A program made the translations under genes and the position numbers. 64,000 nucleotides of DNA from Actinomadura spongiicola (GTDB taxonomy: Bacteria > Actinomycetota > Actinomycetes > Streptosporangiales > Streptosporangiaceae): the NCBI RefSeq assembly GCF_003432485.1, contig NZ_QVNQ01000003.1:496001-560000 (forward strand). Reading direction: 5' to 3'. The notes under the pieces were generated by a model, which was not told the DNA's origin, searched no databases, and saw only the letters and a list, made by a program, of their open reading frames with translations. This document shows, in pieces, positions 1-8,444 of the stretch; position 1 is the first letter of the stretch, and each line of letters opens with the position of its first letter.

Positions 1-2
1 CG

Positions 3-86
3 GAGCCCCGGTTCTCCTACGAGGGCTGCGCGCCGCTCCTGGAGGCGCTCGCCGCGTCCATCAAGTCCGCCAAGAAGACCGGCTGA
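3..86 (+). CDS. C-terminal end of an unidentified protein (partial)
   Basis: Only the last 27 codons of a plus-strand reading frame are in the window, ending with TGA at 84-86. The visible residues include FSYEGCAPLLEAL and a Lys-rich tail ending KSAKKTG. The frame stays open from the window edge and stops 12 bases before the siderophore-interacting protein start, so the two could be cotranscribed. The fragment is too short to assign a family. Confidence 0.5.
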   Translation, partial: EPRFSYEGCAPLLEALAASIKSAKKTG

Positions 87-98
87 AAAGGCAGCGCG

Positions 99-947
99 AT
101 GACCACGCCCGCACACCCCTACGCCTTCTTCGACCTGCACGTCGTGCGGACGGAGCGGCTCTGCCCGTCCATGGTCCGCGTCACCTACGGCGGGACGGGC
201 CTCGATCCTGACGCCCCCGGGGACCGGTTCGTCTCCGCCGGCCGCGACCAGCGCATCAAGCTGTTCTTCCCGCACCCGCACCAGGACGCGCCCGTGATGC
301 CGGACGGCCGGGGCGGCGACACGTGGTTCGCCGACTGGCGCGAGCTGGACCCGGCCGAACGCGGCATCATGCGGTCCTACACCGTCCGCGCCCAGCGTCC
401 CGGCGAACTCGACGTCGACTTCGCGTTGCACCACGACGGCGGTTCCGGCCCCGCCGCCGACTGGGCCGCCGGGGCCCGTCCCGGCGACCGCGTCGCCGCC
501 CTCGGCCCGACCGGTCCCGACAACGGCGGCTACGACTTCCGGCCGCCGCCCGGCGACCCGGTGCTGATGGCCGGCGACCTGACCGCGCTGCCCGCCATCG
601 CCGGCAACCTCGCGTGGCTGCCCGCCGGGACCCCGGCCCGCGTCTGGATCGAGGTCCCGCATCCGGACGACCGGCAGGACCTGCCGACCGCCGCCGACGC
701 GGAGATCACCTGGGTGTCCCCCGGCGGGCTGCCGGACGCCGTCCGCGCCGCCGAGGTGCCGGACGGCGCCTACGCGTGGATCGCGGGCGAGTCGTCGGTC
801 GTCAAGACGCTGCGCCGCCACCTGGTGAAGGAACGCGGCATGGACCGCCGCGCCGTCGAGTTCACCGGCTACTGGCGGCGCGGCGCCACCGAGGAGGACC
901 TGCTCGCCGAGTACATCGCGGAGGAGGGCGCCGCCACCGAGGGATGA
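99..947 (+). CDS. Siderophore-interacting protein (FAD-dependent ferric-siderophore reductase)
   Basis: This 282-residue protein matches the siderophore-interacting (ViuB-type) flavoreductases, which release iron from imported ferric siderophores in the cytoplasm using NAD(P)H. The N-terminal half is the FAD-binding barrel and carries the family motif RSYTVR near residue 91, followed by DFALHHDGG and a GPTGP turn. The C-terminal half is the nucleotide-binding SIP domain, ending in the typical ESSVVKTLRRHL...FTGYWRRG block. The length is normal for the family. No siderophore biosynthesis or transport genes are visible downstream, because the next genes (Mrp) run in the opposite direction and their last stop lies 1 base away. 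Confidence 0.9.
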   Translation: MTTPAHPYAFFDLHVVRTERLCPSMVRVTYGGTGLDPDAPGDRFVSAGRDQRIKLFFPHPHQDAPVMPDGRGGDTWFADWRELDPAERGIMRSYTVRAQRPGELDVDFALHHDGGSGPAADWAAGARPGDRVAALGPTGPDNGGYDFRPPPGDPVLMAGDLTALPAIAGNLAWLPAGTPARVWIEVPHPDDRQDLPTAADAEITWVSPGGLPDAVRAAEVPDGAYAWIAGESSVVKTLRRHLVKERGMDRRAVEFTGYWRRGATEEDLLAEYIAEEGAATEG

Positions 948-948
948 C

Positions 949-1287
949 TCACTCCCGCTCGTCGGACTCGTCGGACTCGTCCAGCGTGAGCGTGCCCGGG
1001 TCGATCGCCCCCGCGCGGTAGGCGGCGGCGCCGATCGTCTGCGCGGCGACCGGCGCGGTGATCAGCTGGAAGACCGCGACGAGCAGCAGCGGGGTGGCCG
1101 CCGCGACGGACCCGGCCTGCGGCGCGACGCCCGCGAGGATGAGCAGCAGCCCGATCGTCTGCGGTTTCGTCGCCGCGTGCAGCCGGGTGAGCAGGTCGGG
1201 GAACCGCAGGACGCCGAGCGCGCCCACGGCGGAGAACGCGGCGCCCGCGGGCAGCAGCACCGCCGTGACGACGTCACCGGCGATCAT
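949..1287 (-). CDS. mrpG: Mrp cation/proton antiporter subunit G
   Basis: This is a 112-residue membrane protein and the last gene of the Mrp operon. MrpG (MnhG) is a small subunit of the multisubunit Na+(K+)/H+ antiporter in the cytoplasmic membrane. The sequence has three hydrophobic segments and the family block GALGVLRFPDLLTRLHAATKPQTIG around residues 22-46. The tail is acidic and Asp/Ser-rich (DESDESDE). The start overlaps the mrpF stop by 4 bases, so the two are probably translationally coupled. It converges on the siderophore-interacting protein gene with almost no spacer. Confidence 0.92.
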   Translation of the reverse strand: MIAGDVVTAVLLPAGAAFSAVGALGVLRFPDLLTRLHAATKPQTIGLLLILAGVAPQAGSVAAATPLLLVAVFQLITAPVAAQTIGAAAYRAGAIDPGTLTLDESDESDERE

Positions 1288-1553
1288 GTGCCGTCCTCCG
1301 CCCGTTCCGCCGCGAGCCGGGCGGCCGTCACCGATCCGACGAAGCCGAGCAGCGCGATCACCACGAGGATGGTGGCGTTGGCGGGCTCGTCGCGGGCGGC
1401 GGCGTGGACCGCGATGCCGCTGACGAGCAGCACGGTCAGGACGTCCACCGCCATGATGCGGTCGAAGGCCGTCCGCCCGCGGACGAGCCGCGCGGTCGTC
1501 ATCAGGACGGCGGCGCCCAGCAGCGCCATCGTCACGGTGTACACGACGCTCAT
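1284..1553 (-). CDS. mrpF: Mrp cation/proton antiporter subunit F
   Basis: This is an 89-residue subunit with three hydrophobic helices and the MrpF-type segment RLVRGRTAFDRIMAVDVLTVL near residues 23-43. It belongs to the small-subunit set (E, F, G) that is needed together with A-D for antiport in the cytoplasmic membrane. It overlaps mrpG downstream by 4 bases, and its first base is the last base of the mrpE stop, giving tight coupling. The length is normal for the family. Confidence 0.92.
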   Translation of the reverse strand: MSVVYTVTMALLGAAVLMTTARLVRGRTAFDRIMAVDVLTVLLVSGIAVHAAARDEPANATILVVIALLGFVGSVTAARLAAERAEDGT

Positions 1554-2089
1554 CAGATGTCCTCCGTTCGGCGTGCGTCGTCCGGTGTCACAAGGGCCCG
1601 CATCAGCCGTCGTTCGGTGCGCAGGACGCCCTCCCGCGTGGAGTCAGCCTCGTCGGGGTCGCGGACGGGCATGCCGTGGATGCGCAGGAGCGAGCGGTCC
1701 CGGTCGAGGTCGACGAGCAGCGTGCCGGGCCGGAGGGACACGCTGGTGGTGACGGCGAGCAGCACGAGTTCGGACCGCGACCGCGCCTCGACCTCGACGA
1801 TCGCGCCCCGGACCCGTCCCGGCGCGCGCAGCGCGTGCCAGCCGATGACGACGCTCGACACGAGCAGGTCCCACGCGAACTCCGCCGCCGCCACGGCGAG
1901 CGGCAGGGGCCGGACCCGCGTGACCATCGGCACCGTGGGCAGCCTGCTCACCGCGTAGGCGACGAGGACGGCGACAACCCCGCCGGTCAGCGTGAGGGCG
2001 TCGACCCGGCCCCACAGCAACAGCCACACCCCGAGCAGCCACACGGCCATGCCGAGCCGCGCACCGGCGCGCCGCAGCCCCTCGTTCAT
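1553..2089 (-). CDS. mrpE: Mrp cation/proton antiporter subunit E
   Basis: This 178-residue protein begins MNEGLRRAGARLG, and its ATG at 2089 overlaps the mrpD stop as ATGA. The open frame runs much further upstream, but that part is out-of-frame mrpD sequence, so the ATG was chosen from the overlap and family length. Two hydrophobic segments near the N-terminus precede the conserved MrpE region with SVSLRPGTLLVDLD and LLRIHGMPV. MrpE is an accessory subunit of the Na+/H+ antiporter complex. Confidence 0.9.
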   Translation of the reverse strand: MNEGLRRAGARLGMAVWLLGVWLLLWGRVDALTLTGGVVAVLVAYAVSRLPTVPMVTRVRPLPLAVAAAEFAWDLLVSSVVIGWHALRAPGRVRGAIVEVEARSRSELVLLAVTTSVSLRPGTLLVDLDRDRSLLRIHGMPVRDPDEADSTREGVLRTERRLMRALVTPDDARRTEDI

Positions 2090-3606
2090 CGCGCCGCCCC
2101 GTTCAACACCGCGTTGCGGTAGCGGGCCGGGTCGAGCAGGTCGGTCGCGGCGTGGCGGCTCCACACCGACAGCGGCCCCGCGAACACCGAGATGAGCAGC
2201 CCGCCCGCGACCATCACGGCGGTCACCGACTGCATGACGCGCACACCGCCACGTGTGTAGGACTCCTCCTCGGGCGGCTCGGCGGCGTCCCGCGGCCTCG
2301 GGCGCCAGAACCCCAGCGTCCAGATGCGCGCCATCGCCATCAGCGTGAGGACGCTCGCCGCGACCGCCACTCCGGTGACGACGTACGCGAGCGGACGTTC
2401 CGCGCCGAGCCCAGCCTGGAACAGCGCGAGCTTGGCGACGAACCCGGACGTCGGAGGGACCCCGCTCACGCTCAACGCGGGCACGAAGAACAGCACGGCG
2501 ACGACCGAGGACAGTTGCGCGAGCCCGCCGAGCCGGTTCAGCGAGATCTCCCCTGTGCGTCCCTGCATCAGATCGCTGACCAGGAACAGCGTCGCCTGCA
2601 CCACGATGTGGTGGACGAGATACAGGATCGCCCCGGTGAGCCCGCCGACGCTGAACAGCCCCAGCCCGAAGAGCATGTAGCCGATGTGACCGACGAGCGT
2701 GAACGAGAACACCCGGTGGACGTCGTCGTGCGTCAGCGCCCCGAGCGTGCCGACCAGCATCGTCGCGGCGGCCAGCCCCAGCATGACCCACGACATCTGG
2801 TCGCGGGGGAACACCAGCGTCTGGACGCGGATCAGCGCGTAGATGGCGGCCTTGGTCAGCAGCGCCGCGAACACGGCCGTGACCTTGGTGAGCGCGACCG
2901 GGTAACTGTCGGGCAGCCACAGGTGCATCGGCGCGATCGCGCCCTTGATGCCGAACACGACGAGGAACATCAGGCCGAGCGCCGAACGCGTCCCGGACGG
3001 CAGATCGTCCACCCGCACCGACAGGTCGGCCAGGTTCACCGTGCCCGCCGCCGCGTAGGTCACGCCGAGCGCGGTGAGGAACAGGATGGACGAGGTCAGG
3101 CTCACCACCGTGTACGTCATCCCGGCCCGCATCCGCTCCGCCGTCGGCGTGAGCGTCATCAGCACGTAGCTCGACGCGAGCATGACCTCGAACGCCACGA
3201 ACAGGTTGAACAGGTCACCGGCGAGGAACAGCAGGCACACCCCGGCGGTCAGCGCGAGGTACGCGGGATAGAACACGCCCGGTTCGTGCCTGCCGAGCCC
3301 CCCGGCGCCCTCCGCCACCGCGTGCAGCATGATCGCGAGGAGCACGGCGGCGGACACCACCAGCAGCAGCGCCGACAGCCGGTCCGCGACGAGCGTGATG
3401 CCGAGCGGCGCGGCCCAGCCGCCCATCTGCACGGCGGTGACCCCGTCGCGGGCGACGACCGCCACCAGCCCGCCCGCGGCGGCGACCACGCCCGCGACGA
3501 CCAGCGGGGCGAGGACGCGCAGCCACGCCTCCCGGCGGCGGCTGATCATCGCCAGCGCGGCGCCCGCCAGCGGCAGCACGAACGGCAGCGGGACGAGCAC
3601 GTTCAT
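2086..3606 (-). CDS. mrpD: Mrp cation/proton antiporter subunit D
   Basis: This 506-residue polytopic membrane protein belongs to the proton-pumping NADH-dehydrogenase-like family (Proton_antipo_M), to which MrpA and MrpD belong. About 14 hydrophobic segments are visible. Conserved charged positions include the FVAFEVMLASSYVLM segment near residue 133 and the KGAIAPMHLWLPDSYPVALTKVTA block near residue 220, which holds the Lys used in proton transfer in this family. The start at 3606 overlaps the mrpC stop as ATGA, and its stop overlaps the mrpE start. Confidence 0.93.
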   Translation of the reverse strand: MNVLVPLPFVLPLAGAALAMISRRREAWLRVLAPLVVAGVVAAAGGLVAVVARDGVTAVQMGGWAAPLGITLVADRLSALLLVVSAAVLLAIMLHAVAEGAGGLGRHEPGVFYPAYLALTAGVCLLFLAGDLFNLFVAFEVMLASSYVLMTLTPTAERMRAGMTYTVVSLTSSILFLTALGVTYAAAGTVNLADLSVRVDDLPSGTRSALGLMFLVVFGIKGAIAPMHLWLPDSYPVALTKVTAVFAALLTKAAIYALIRVQTLVFPRDQMSWVMLGLAAATMLVGTLGALTHDDVHRVFSFTLVGHIGYMLFGLGLFSVGGLTGAILYLVHHIVVQATLFLVSDLMQGRTGEISLNRLGGLAQLSSVVAVLFFVPALSVSGVPPTSGFVAKLALFQAGLGAERPLAYVVTGVAVAASVLTLMAMARIWTLGFWRPRPRDAAEPPEEESYTRGGVRVMQSVTAVMVAGGLLISVFAGPLSVWSRHAATDLLDPARYRNAVLNGAAR

Positions 3607-3974
3607 CGGTCGTCCTTGATCTTCCCGGCGCAGATCCGGCGGTCCTCGACGTCGTCCATGACCTCGTCCGCGCCGAGCAGGAGCCGGCTCCGGTAGGCCA
3701 GGGCCAGCAGGAACGCCGTCACCCCGAACGTGATCACGATCGCGGTCAGCGCCATCGCCTGCGGCAGCGGGTCCGCCGAGGGCCCCTCGCCCTCCCCGAG
3801 GATCGGCGGTGTTCCGGCGGCTCCGCCCGCCAGCAGCAGGATGAGGTTCGCGCCGTGCCCGAGCAGCATGAAGCCGACCACGACGCGGATGAGCGACCGT
3901 TCCATCAGCAGGTCGAAACCGGCGGCGAACAGCACCGCGACGAGCACGACGAGAACCAGCGCGGGCTCGTTCAC
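3603..3974 (-). CDS. mrpC: Mrp cation/proton antiporter subunit C
   Basis: This 123-residue NuoK-like subunit has three hydrophobic helices and the family block LIRVVVGFMLLGHGANLILLL around residues 29-49, followed by PLPQAMALTAIVITFGVTAFLLAL. The start is a GTG at 3974 that overlaps the mrpA stop as GTGA. The upstream extension of the same frame is a shadow of mrpA. The C-terminus is a short hydrophilic tail. Confidence 0.9.
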   Translation of the reverse strand: MNEPALVLVVLVAVLFAAGFDLLMERSLIRVVVGFMLLGHGANLILLLAGGAAGTPPILGEGEGPSADPLPQAMALTAIVITFGVTAFLLALAYRSRLLLGADEVMDDVEDRRICAGKIKDDR

Positions 3975-6760
3975 GACCGGCTCCCCTCGTCGTTCTCCAG
4001 GCTCGCGCCGAGCGTGGCGAGGATCGTCAGCACCAGTCCGAGCACCAGCAGGTACACCCCGGCGTCGAAGAACAGGCTGGTCGGAACCTTGACCTCCCCG
4101 AGGACCGGTGCCGTCGCGTGCAGGACGTCCCCCTGAAGGAACTGGCCGCCGGACGTCCACCCCGCCGCGCCGGTCGCGACCGCGAGCCCGAGGCCGCCGC
4201 CGAGCAGCACGCTGGGACGCACCGGCACCGCCGTGGCGAGCTCCCGCCGCCCGCCCGGCAGGTAACGCAGCACGTACGCCATGCCCGCCACGAGCCCGCC
4301 GACGAACCCGCCGCCGGGACGGCCGTGCCCCGCGACCAGCAGGTAGAGCGAGAACACCAGGATCGTCGGACCCAGCAGCCGCGCCGCCGCCTCCAACACC
4401 ACCGACGAGCCGCCCAGCGGCGGACGTCCCGGCGTGGCGAGCCACCTTTTACGGGGTTCCCGCGCGGCCTCCTCGCCCGGCGTGGGCGGACGGACCGGCC
4501 GCCATCCCCCCGGTCTGGACAGCACCAGCCCCGACACGCCCATCGCCACGACCGCCAGCACCGTGATCTCGCCGAGCGTGTCGAGGGCGCGCAACTCGAC
4601 CAGGATCAAGTTCACGACGTTGTTCGCCTCCTCCTCCGCGGCGGGAGTCTCGTAGCGCGGACCGACCGGCCCTGTGTTCCGGCTCAGCGCCGCCGCCACC
4701 AGGAAGGTCGCGACGAACCCGCCGAGGCACAGGCTGATCACACCGGCGGCGGCCCGGCCGGGCGCCCGGCGGCGGCGCGGCGGGAACCGGTCCGGAAACC
4801 GCCGCAGCACCAGCACGAGCATGATCAACGACAGGGTCTCCACGACCAGCAGCGTGAGCGCGAGGTCCGGCCCGCCGTGCGCCACGAACAGGCCGCCCGT
4901 CCCGTAGCCGACACCGGCGAGCAGCAACGCCGCCGACAACCTGCGGCGCGCCCGCAGCGCCGCGACCGCGCACCCGCCCACCACCGCGGCCAGGACGGGC
5001 TGAACCGGGTCGTCCCAGGCACGGAGCGTCCCCAAGGATCTCGACGGGCCGTCCCCGCCGACCAGACCCACCACCAGCGCCGTCCCCGGCAGGAGCAGCA
5101 CCATGACCCCGATCACCGCGAGATAGACCGGCAACGATCCGATCTGCAGGCGTTTCGTCACCGCGTGCGCGACGCCGTACACGGCCTCGACCACGACGTC
5201 GTAGGCCCGCTGAGCGTCCGGAACGGGCCACCGGACGGGTCTCGCCGGGAACGACCGTCCGAACATGAAGTACAGCCCGGCGCCCACCGCGAGGGCGAGC
5301 ACCGACAACCCGATCGGCAACCCGAGGCCGTGCCACAGCGCCAGCTCGTACTCCCCCACCCCCAGCGTTTCGGCGTACGGTTCGACGAGGCTTCGCACCG
5401 GCCCGGGACGCACGCCCAGGGCGAACCCGGCGACGGCCAGCACCACCACCGGCCCGACCAGGCCCCACGGTTCCCCGCGCGGCGTCCCGTCGGCCGTTCC
5501 GCCGAACGCGCCGTGCAGGAACCGGACACCGTAGGCCACGGTCAGCGCCGACCCAGCCACCACCCCGGCGAGGACGGCGGCGTCAAGCCCGCCGTGGGCG
5601 AACGCCTCGAACGCCGCCTCCTTCGCGACGAACCCGAGGAACGGCGGCAACCCGATCATGGACGCGACCGCGGCCGTCCCGGCGACCGCGAGCACCGGCA
5701 GGCGCCGTCCCGCCCCCGACAGGCATTCGGCGCGGCGCGTTCCCGTCTGGTGCTCCAGCGCACCGGCCGCCAGGAACAGCGGCGCCTTGAACAGGCCGTG
5801 CGCGAGCAACAAGGCGATGCCCGCAAGAGCCGCCGTCGGCGTCCCATGGCCCAACAGGACCATCAGGAGGCCGAGCTGGCTCACCGTCCCGTAGGCGAGG
5901 AGCCGCTTCAGATCGTCCTGCCGCAACGCGACCAGCCCGCCGACGGCCAGGCTCACCAGTCCCGCCACGACGACCATCGGCCGCCACACACCGGTCTCCG
6001 CGAACGCGGGCGCGAGCCGCGCCACCAGGTAGACGCCCGCCTTCACCATCGCGGCGGCGTGCAGGTACGCGCTCACCGGCGTCGGCGCGACCATCGCCGC
6101 GGGAAGCCACGCGTGCAACGGCACCTGCGCGGATTTGGCGAACGCGCCCAACAACACCAACACCACACCCGCCTCCGCCACCGCGCCGCCGGGCGGATCG
6201 TCCAACAGCGCCGAGATCCGGTACGTCCCCCCGGCCTGCCCAAGCAGCACGAACCCGACCAACATGACCAACCCGAACGCCGTGGTCGTCAACAACGCCT
6301 GCGTCGCCGCCCGCCGCGACTCCACCAGATCCGGCCGGGGAGCACCGATCAGAATGAACGAACTGACGGTCGTCAACTCCCAGAACACATAAAGAACGAG
6401 CAGGTTGTCGGCGAGTACCAGCCCCGTCATCGCCCCCGCGAACGCCACCAGCGTCCCGGTCACCAGCCGCTCGGACCGCTCGAAGTACCAACCGGAGTAG
6501 CACAGCACCACCGCGCCGACCCCGCCGACGAGCACCAGCATGACGACCGCCAGCGCGTCGAGCCGCAGGTCGACGGCCAACCCGAGGTCGGCCGCCCATC
6601 CCACCGTCGCCGTGACCTCGTCCCCGGCCCGCGCGAGCGCCCACCCCGCCGTCACCGCCGGAAGCACCGCGGCCGCGCACGCCATCACCCGCCGGTGCCG
6701 GCCGAGCGCCCAGGGCACGGCGACCGCGACGACGGCGTAGGCCAGGACGAGCGTCACCAT
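3971..6760 (-). CDS. mrpA: Mrp cation/proton antiporter subunit A fused to subunit B
   Basis: This 929-residue protein opens the Mrp operon. Residues 1 to about 740 form the MrpA part: an NADH-dehydrogenase-like antiporter region with FWELTTVSSFILIG and the KSAQVPLHAWLPAAM block near residue 209, then the DUF4040 region. Roughly residues 775-925 correspond to MrpB, with LFFDAGVYLLVLGLVLTIL at the end. Fused A-B forms are known in Mrp systems and explain why no separate mrpB gene is present. The complex exchanges cytoplasmic Na+ or K+ for external protons and serves pH and salt homeostasis. The ATG at 6760 is followed upstream by non-coding DNA, so the promoter must lie just above it. Confidence 0.93.
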   Translation of the reverse strand: MVTLVLAYAVVAVAVPWALGRHRRVMACAAAVLPAVTAGWALARAGDEVTATVGWAADLGLAVDLRLDALAVVMLVLVGGVGAVVLCYSGWYFERSERLVTGTLVAFAGAMTGLVLADNLLVLYVFWELTTVSSFILIGAPRPDLVESRRAATQALLTTTAFGLVMLVGFVLLGQAGGTYRISALLDDPPGGAVAEAGVVLVLLGAFAKSAQVPLHAWLPAAMVAPTPVSAYLHAAAMVKAGVYLVARLAPAFAETGVWRPMVVVAGLVSLAVGGLVALRQDDLKRLLAYGTVSQLGLLMVLLGHGTPTAALAGIALLLAHGLFKAPLFLAAGALEHQTGTRRAECLSGAGRRLPVLAVAGTAAVASMIGLPPFLGFVAKEAAFEAFAHGGLDAAVLAGVVAGSALTVAYGVRFLHGAFGGTADGTPRGEPWGLVGPVVVLAVAGFALGVRPGPVRSLVEPYAETLGVGEYELALWHGLGLPIGLSVLALAVGAGLYFMFGRSFPARPVRWPVPDAQRAYDVVVEAVYGVAHAVTKRLQIGSLPVYLAVIGVMVLLLPGTALVVGLVGGDGPSRSLGTLRAWDDPVQPVLAAVVGGCAVAALRARRRLSAALLLAGVGYGTGGLFVAHGGPDLALTLLVVETLSLIMLVLVLRRFPDRFPPRRRRAPGRAAAGVISLCLGGFVATFLVAAALSRNTGPVGPRYETPAAEEEANNVVNLILVELRALDTLGEITVLAVVAMGVSGLVLSRPGGWRPVRPPTPGEEAAREPRKRWLATPGRPPLGGSSVVLEAAARLLGPTILVFSLYLLVAGHGRPGGGFVGGLVAGMAYVLRYLPGGRRELATAVPVRPSVLLGGGLGLAVATGAAGWTSGGQFLQGDVLHATAPVLGEVKVPTSLFFDAGVYLLVLGLVLTILATLGASLENDEGSRS

Positions 6761-7071
6761 GCCGCTCGCAGCCCCCCTCCGCCAGGCACGTCGCAGCCGA
6801 TCTACCCGGTGGGCGTCCCCGAAACGTTCCGGCGAACGCCCCCGTGAACGGCAGATGACCGGCGCCGGGACGGCGAGACATGAATTTCCGTGGCTTCGCC
6901 TCCCGTCCGTGGCCGGGTCGGTATGCTCTCGCCTGGCAGAGCACGCCTGCCGGTCCGAGCACCGAGCGCCTACGCCGCTGGTGCGCCGACGACAAAGCGT
7001 CCAGGGACGGCGCGTGGTCTCCCGAGTTCGTGCCGTCCAGCGGTGTGCGTAGGGCTCCGCCCGAGGACGCC
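6761..7071. other. Divergent intergenic region upstream of the Mrp operon
   Basis: These 311 bases separate the divergent mrpA and the small gene at 7072. No protein-coding signal is convincing here. On the plus strand a TATGCT hexamer near 6922-6927 resembles a -10 element, but I see no good -35 partner. The operon promoter for the Mrp genes must lie in this stretch or just inside the left gene. Confidence 0.4.
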
Positions 7072-7605
7072 ATGCCCACCGACCGTCGTCGCCCTGCCCG
7101 CAACCTGCAACGCCGTGTCCGCCGCCGCCAGGCCGTGACCGGCGAGAGCTACATGACCGCGGCCGCCGCCGTCGAGGCCGAAGGGGAACTGGGCGAACGC
7201 TACCTGTCCGATCATTCGGTGCCGTCCGACCTGGCCGCGGCCGTCCGTGCGGCCGGGCTCATCCCTCTTGAGGCCTTCACCATGTCGTCCGGTGCGGCCT
7301 GGTGGTGCCGTTGCCGGTGGTGCGGTCAAGTGGTCGATGTGAAACCTGTGAGCGATGTCCGTCAGCCACCGCGGCGCCACCCCAACATCCTGAACACCGA
7401 AAGGCATACCGCGGGCCGCTGTACCCGTCCCGCGCCCGCCCCGGTGTTGATACCGCCGAACGCGGCGCTGGCTCCGGGGGTGGCCGCCCTCCCAGGCAAC
7501 GGAGGAATGGGCCCGTTGATGGCGATGACACGGTGCTCGCCTCCCACGAGCCGCGCACCGGCCATGCCCGAGCCCCTCGATTCAGACGCGAGCAGGCCGA
7601 ACTGA
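7072..7605 (+). CDS. Hypothetical small protein with Cys-rich motif
   Basis: I do not recognise this protein. From the ATG at 7072, preceded by a GAGGA 4 bases upstream, the frame gives 177 residues. The N-terminus is very basic (RRRPARNLQRRVRRRQ) and continues into TGESYMTAAAAVEAE, a pattern seen in small actinobacterial proteins of unknown role. The middle has WWCRCRWCGQVVDV, a possible half zinc site, and a later Cys in TAGRCTRP. The last 60 residues are low-complexity Pro/Ala and could be out-of-frame sequence. An upstream in-frame start at 6880 would lengthen it but with poor composition. Whether the whole frame is translated is uncertain. Confidence 0.45.
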   Translation: MPTDRRRPARNLQRRVRRRQAVTGESYMTAAAAVEAEGELGERYLSDHSVPSDLAAAVRAAGLIPLEAFTMSSGAAWWCRCRWCGQVVDVKPVSDVRQPPRRHPNILNTERHTAGRCTRPAPAPVLIPPNAALAPGVAALPGNGGMGPLMAMTRCSPPTSRAPAMPEPLDSDASRPN

Positions 7606-7622
7606 GCCACCGGCGCCCACCG

Positions 7623-8444
7623 CTAGGACAACAGAGGAGCGACGTTCTGGATCAGACTCACGGCTACCGCAGGCAGGGCGTACATCCCCGACCACACCCG
7701 CCAGCGCGCACGTCGGCCCCGCACCAGAATCCGGTGCGCCCGTCTCGCCGACATGCTCCCCCGCCAGCATCGACGTTTCCGCAGGAGTCCCAAGGCGACG
7801 CTTCGCGTCCGGCCCGTCAACGCGCCGACGTCCGCGCGACCTTCGTTGTATCGCTCGATCGCCAGCGAGGAGTCCTCCCCGAACGGCGCCCTGCCGTTAC
7901 GGGCGCGCACGATCAACTCGCCGAGCTGCCGCAGGTCACTGCGCCGCCGCTTGCGGAAGCCCCGGCGCGACTCCGACCGCAGCACCGCCCGCCCGAAGTC
8001 CACGACATAGACGCCACCGTCCTCTCCGATGATCAGGTTCTGGCCCCGGAAGTCGCCGTGCGCGGTCCCGACCCCGTGCATGGCGGCGAGGACCGCCGTG
8101 AGCCGAACCGCCAGACGCTCGGTCTCGACCTCGCTGAGCTGCCCCTCCTCAGCGAGGACATCATCAACGGTTTTGCCCTCGATGTACTCCATGACGTAGA
8201 ACGGCCGGTCGGCGCATGCGTCGTAGGTGATGAACCGCGGGGTGAAGGCCGGGTGCACCGACTGGAGCGCGACGACCTCCGTGTCGAGCGCCGACCGCGC
8301 CTTCCGCCCGCTCCCCGCGTGGATCGCCTTCACCACCACCCGCCGCCCCGCCGGGTCGACCGCCAGATAGGTCTCCCCCTGCATGCCGCTCCCGACGAGC
8401 CGGTCGACGTGATAGCCACCAAAGGCCGCAGGTGCTTCCGACAT
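7623..8444 (-). CDS. Serine/threonine protein kinase-like protein with C-terminal hydrophobic segment
   Basis: This 273-residue Hanks-type kinase-like protein starts at the ATG at 8444 (MSEAPAAFGGYHVDRL). Visible elements are a glycine-rich loop (VGSGMQGETYLA), the ATP-binding Lys in VVVKAIHAG, a hinge region FYVMEYIEGKTVDDVL, and a catalytic loop HGDFRGQNLII in place of the usual HRDxKxxN. The catalytic Asp and Asn and the DFG triad (VVDFGRA) are kept, so activity is possible. The catalytic domain ends early and is followed by a very basic stretch (RKRRCWRGSMSARRAHR). A hydrophobic tail (MYALPAVAVSLIQNVAPLL) may anchor it to the membrane. The substrate is unknown. Confidence 0.75.
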   Translation of the reverse strand: MSEAPAAFGGYHVDRLVGSGMQGETYLAVDPAGRRVVVKAIHAGSGRKARSALDTEVVALQSVHPAFTPRFITYDACADRPFYVMEYIEGKTVDDVLAEEGQLSEVETERLAVRLTAVLAAMHGVGTAHGDFRGQNLIIGEDGGVYVVDFGRAVLRSESRRGFRKRRRSDLRQLGELIVRARNGRAPFGEDSSLAIERYNEGRADVGALTGRTRSVALGLLRKRRCWRGSMSARRAHRILVRGRRARWRVWSGMYALPAVAVSLIQNVAPLLS

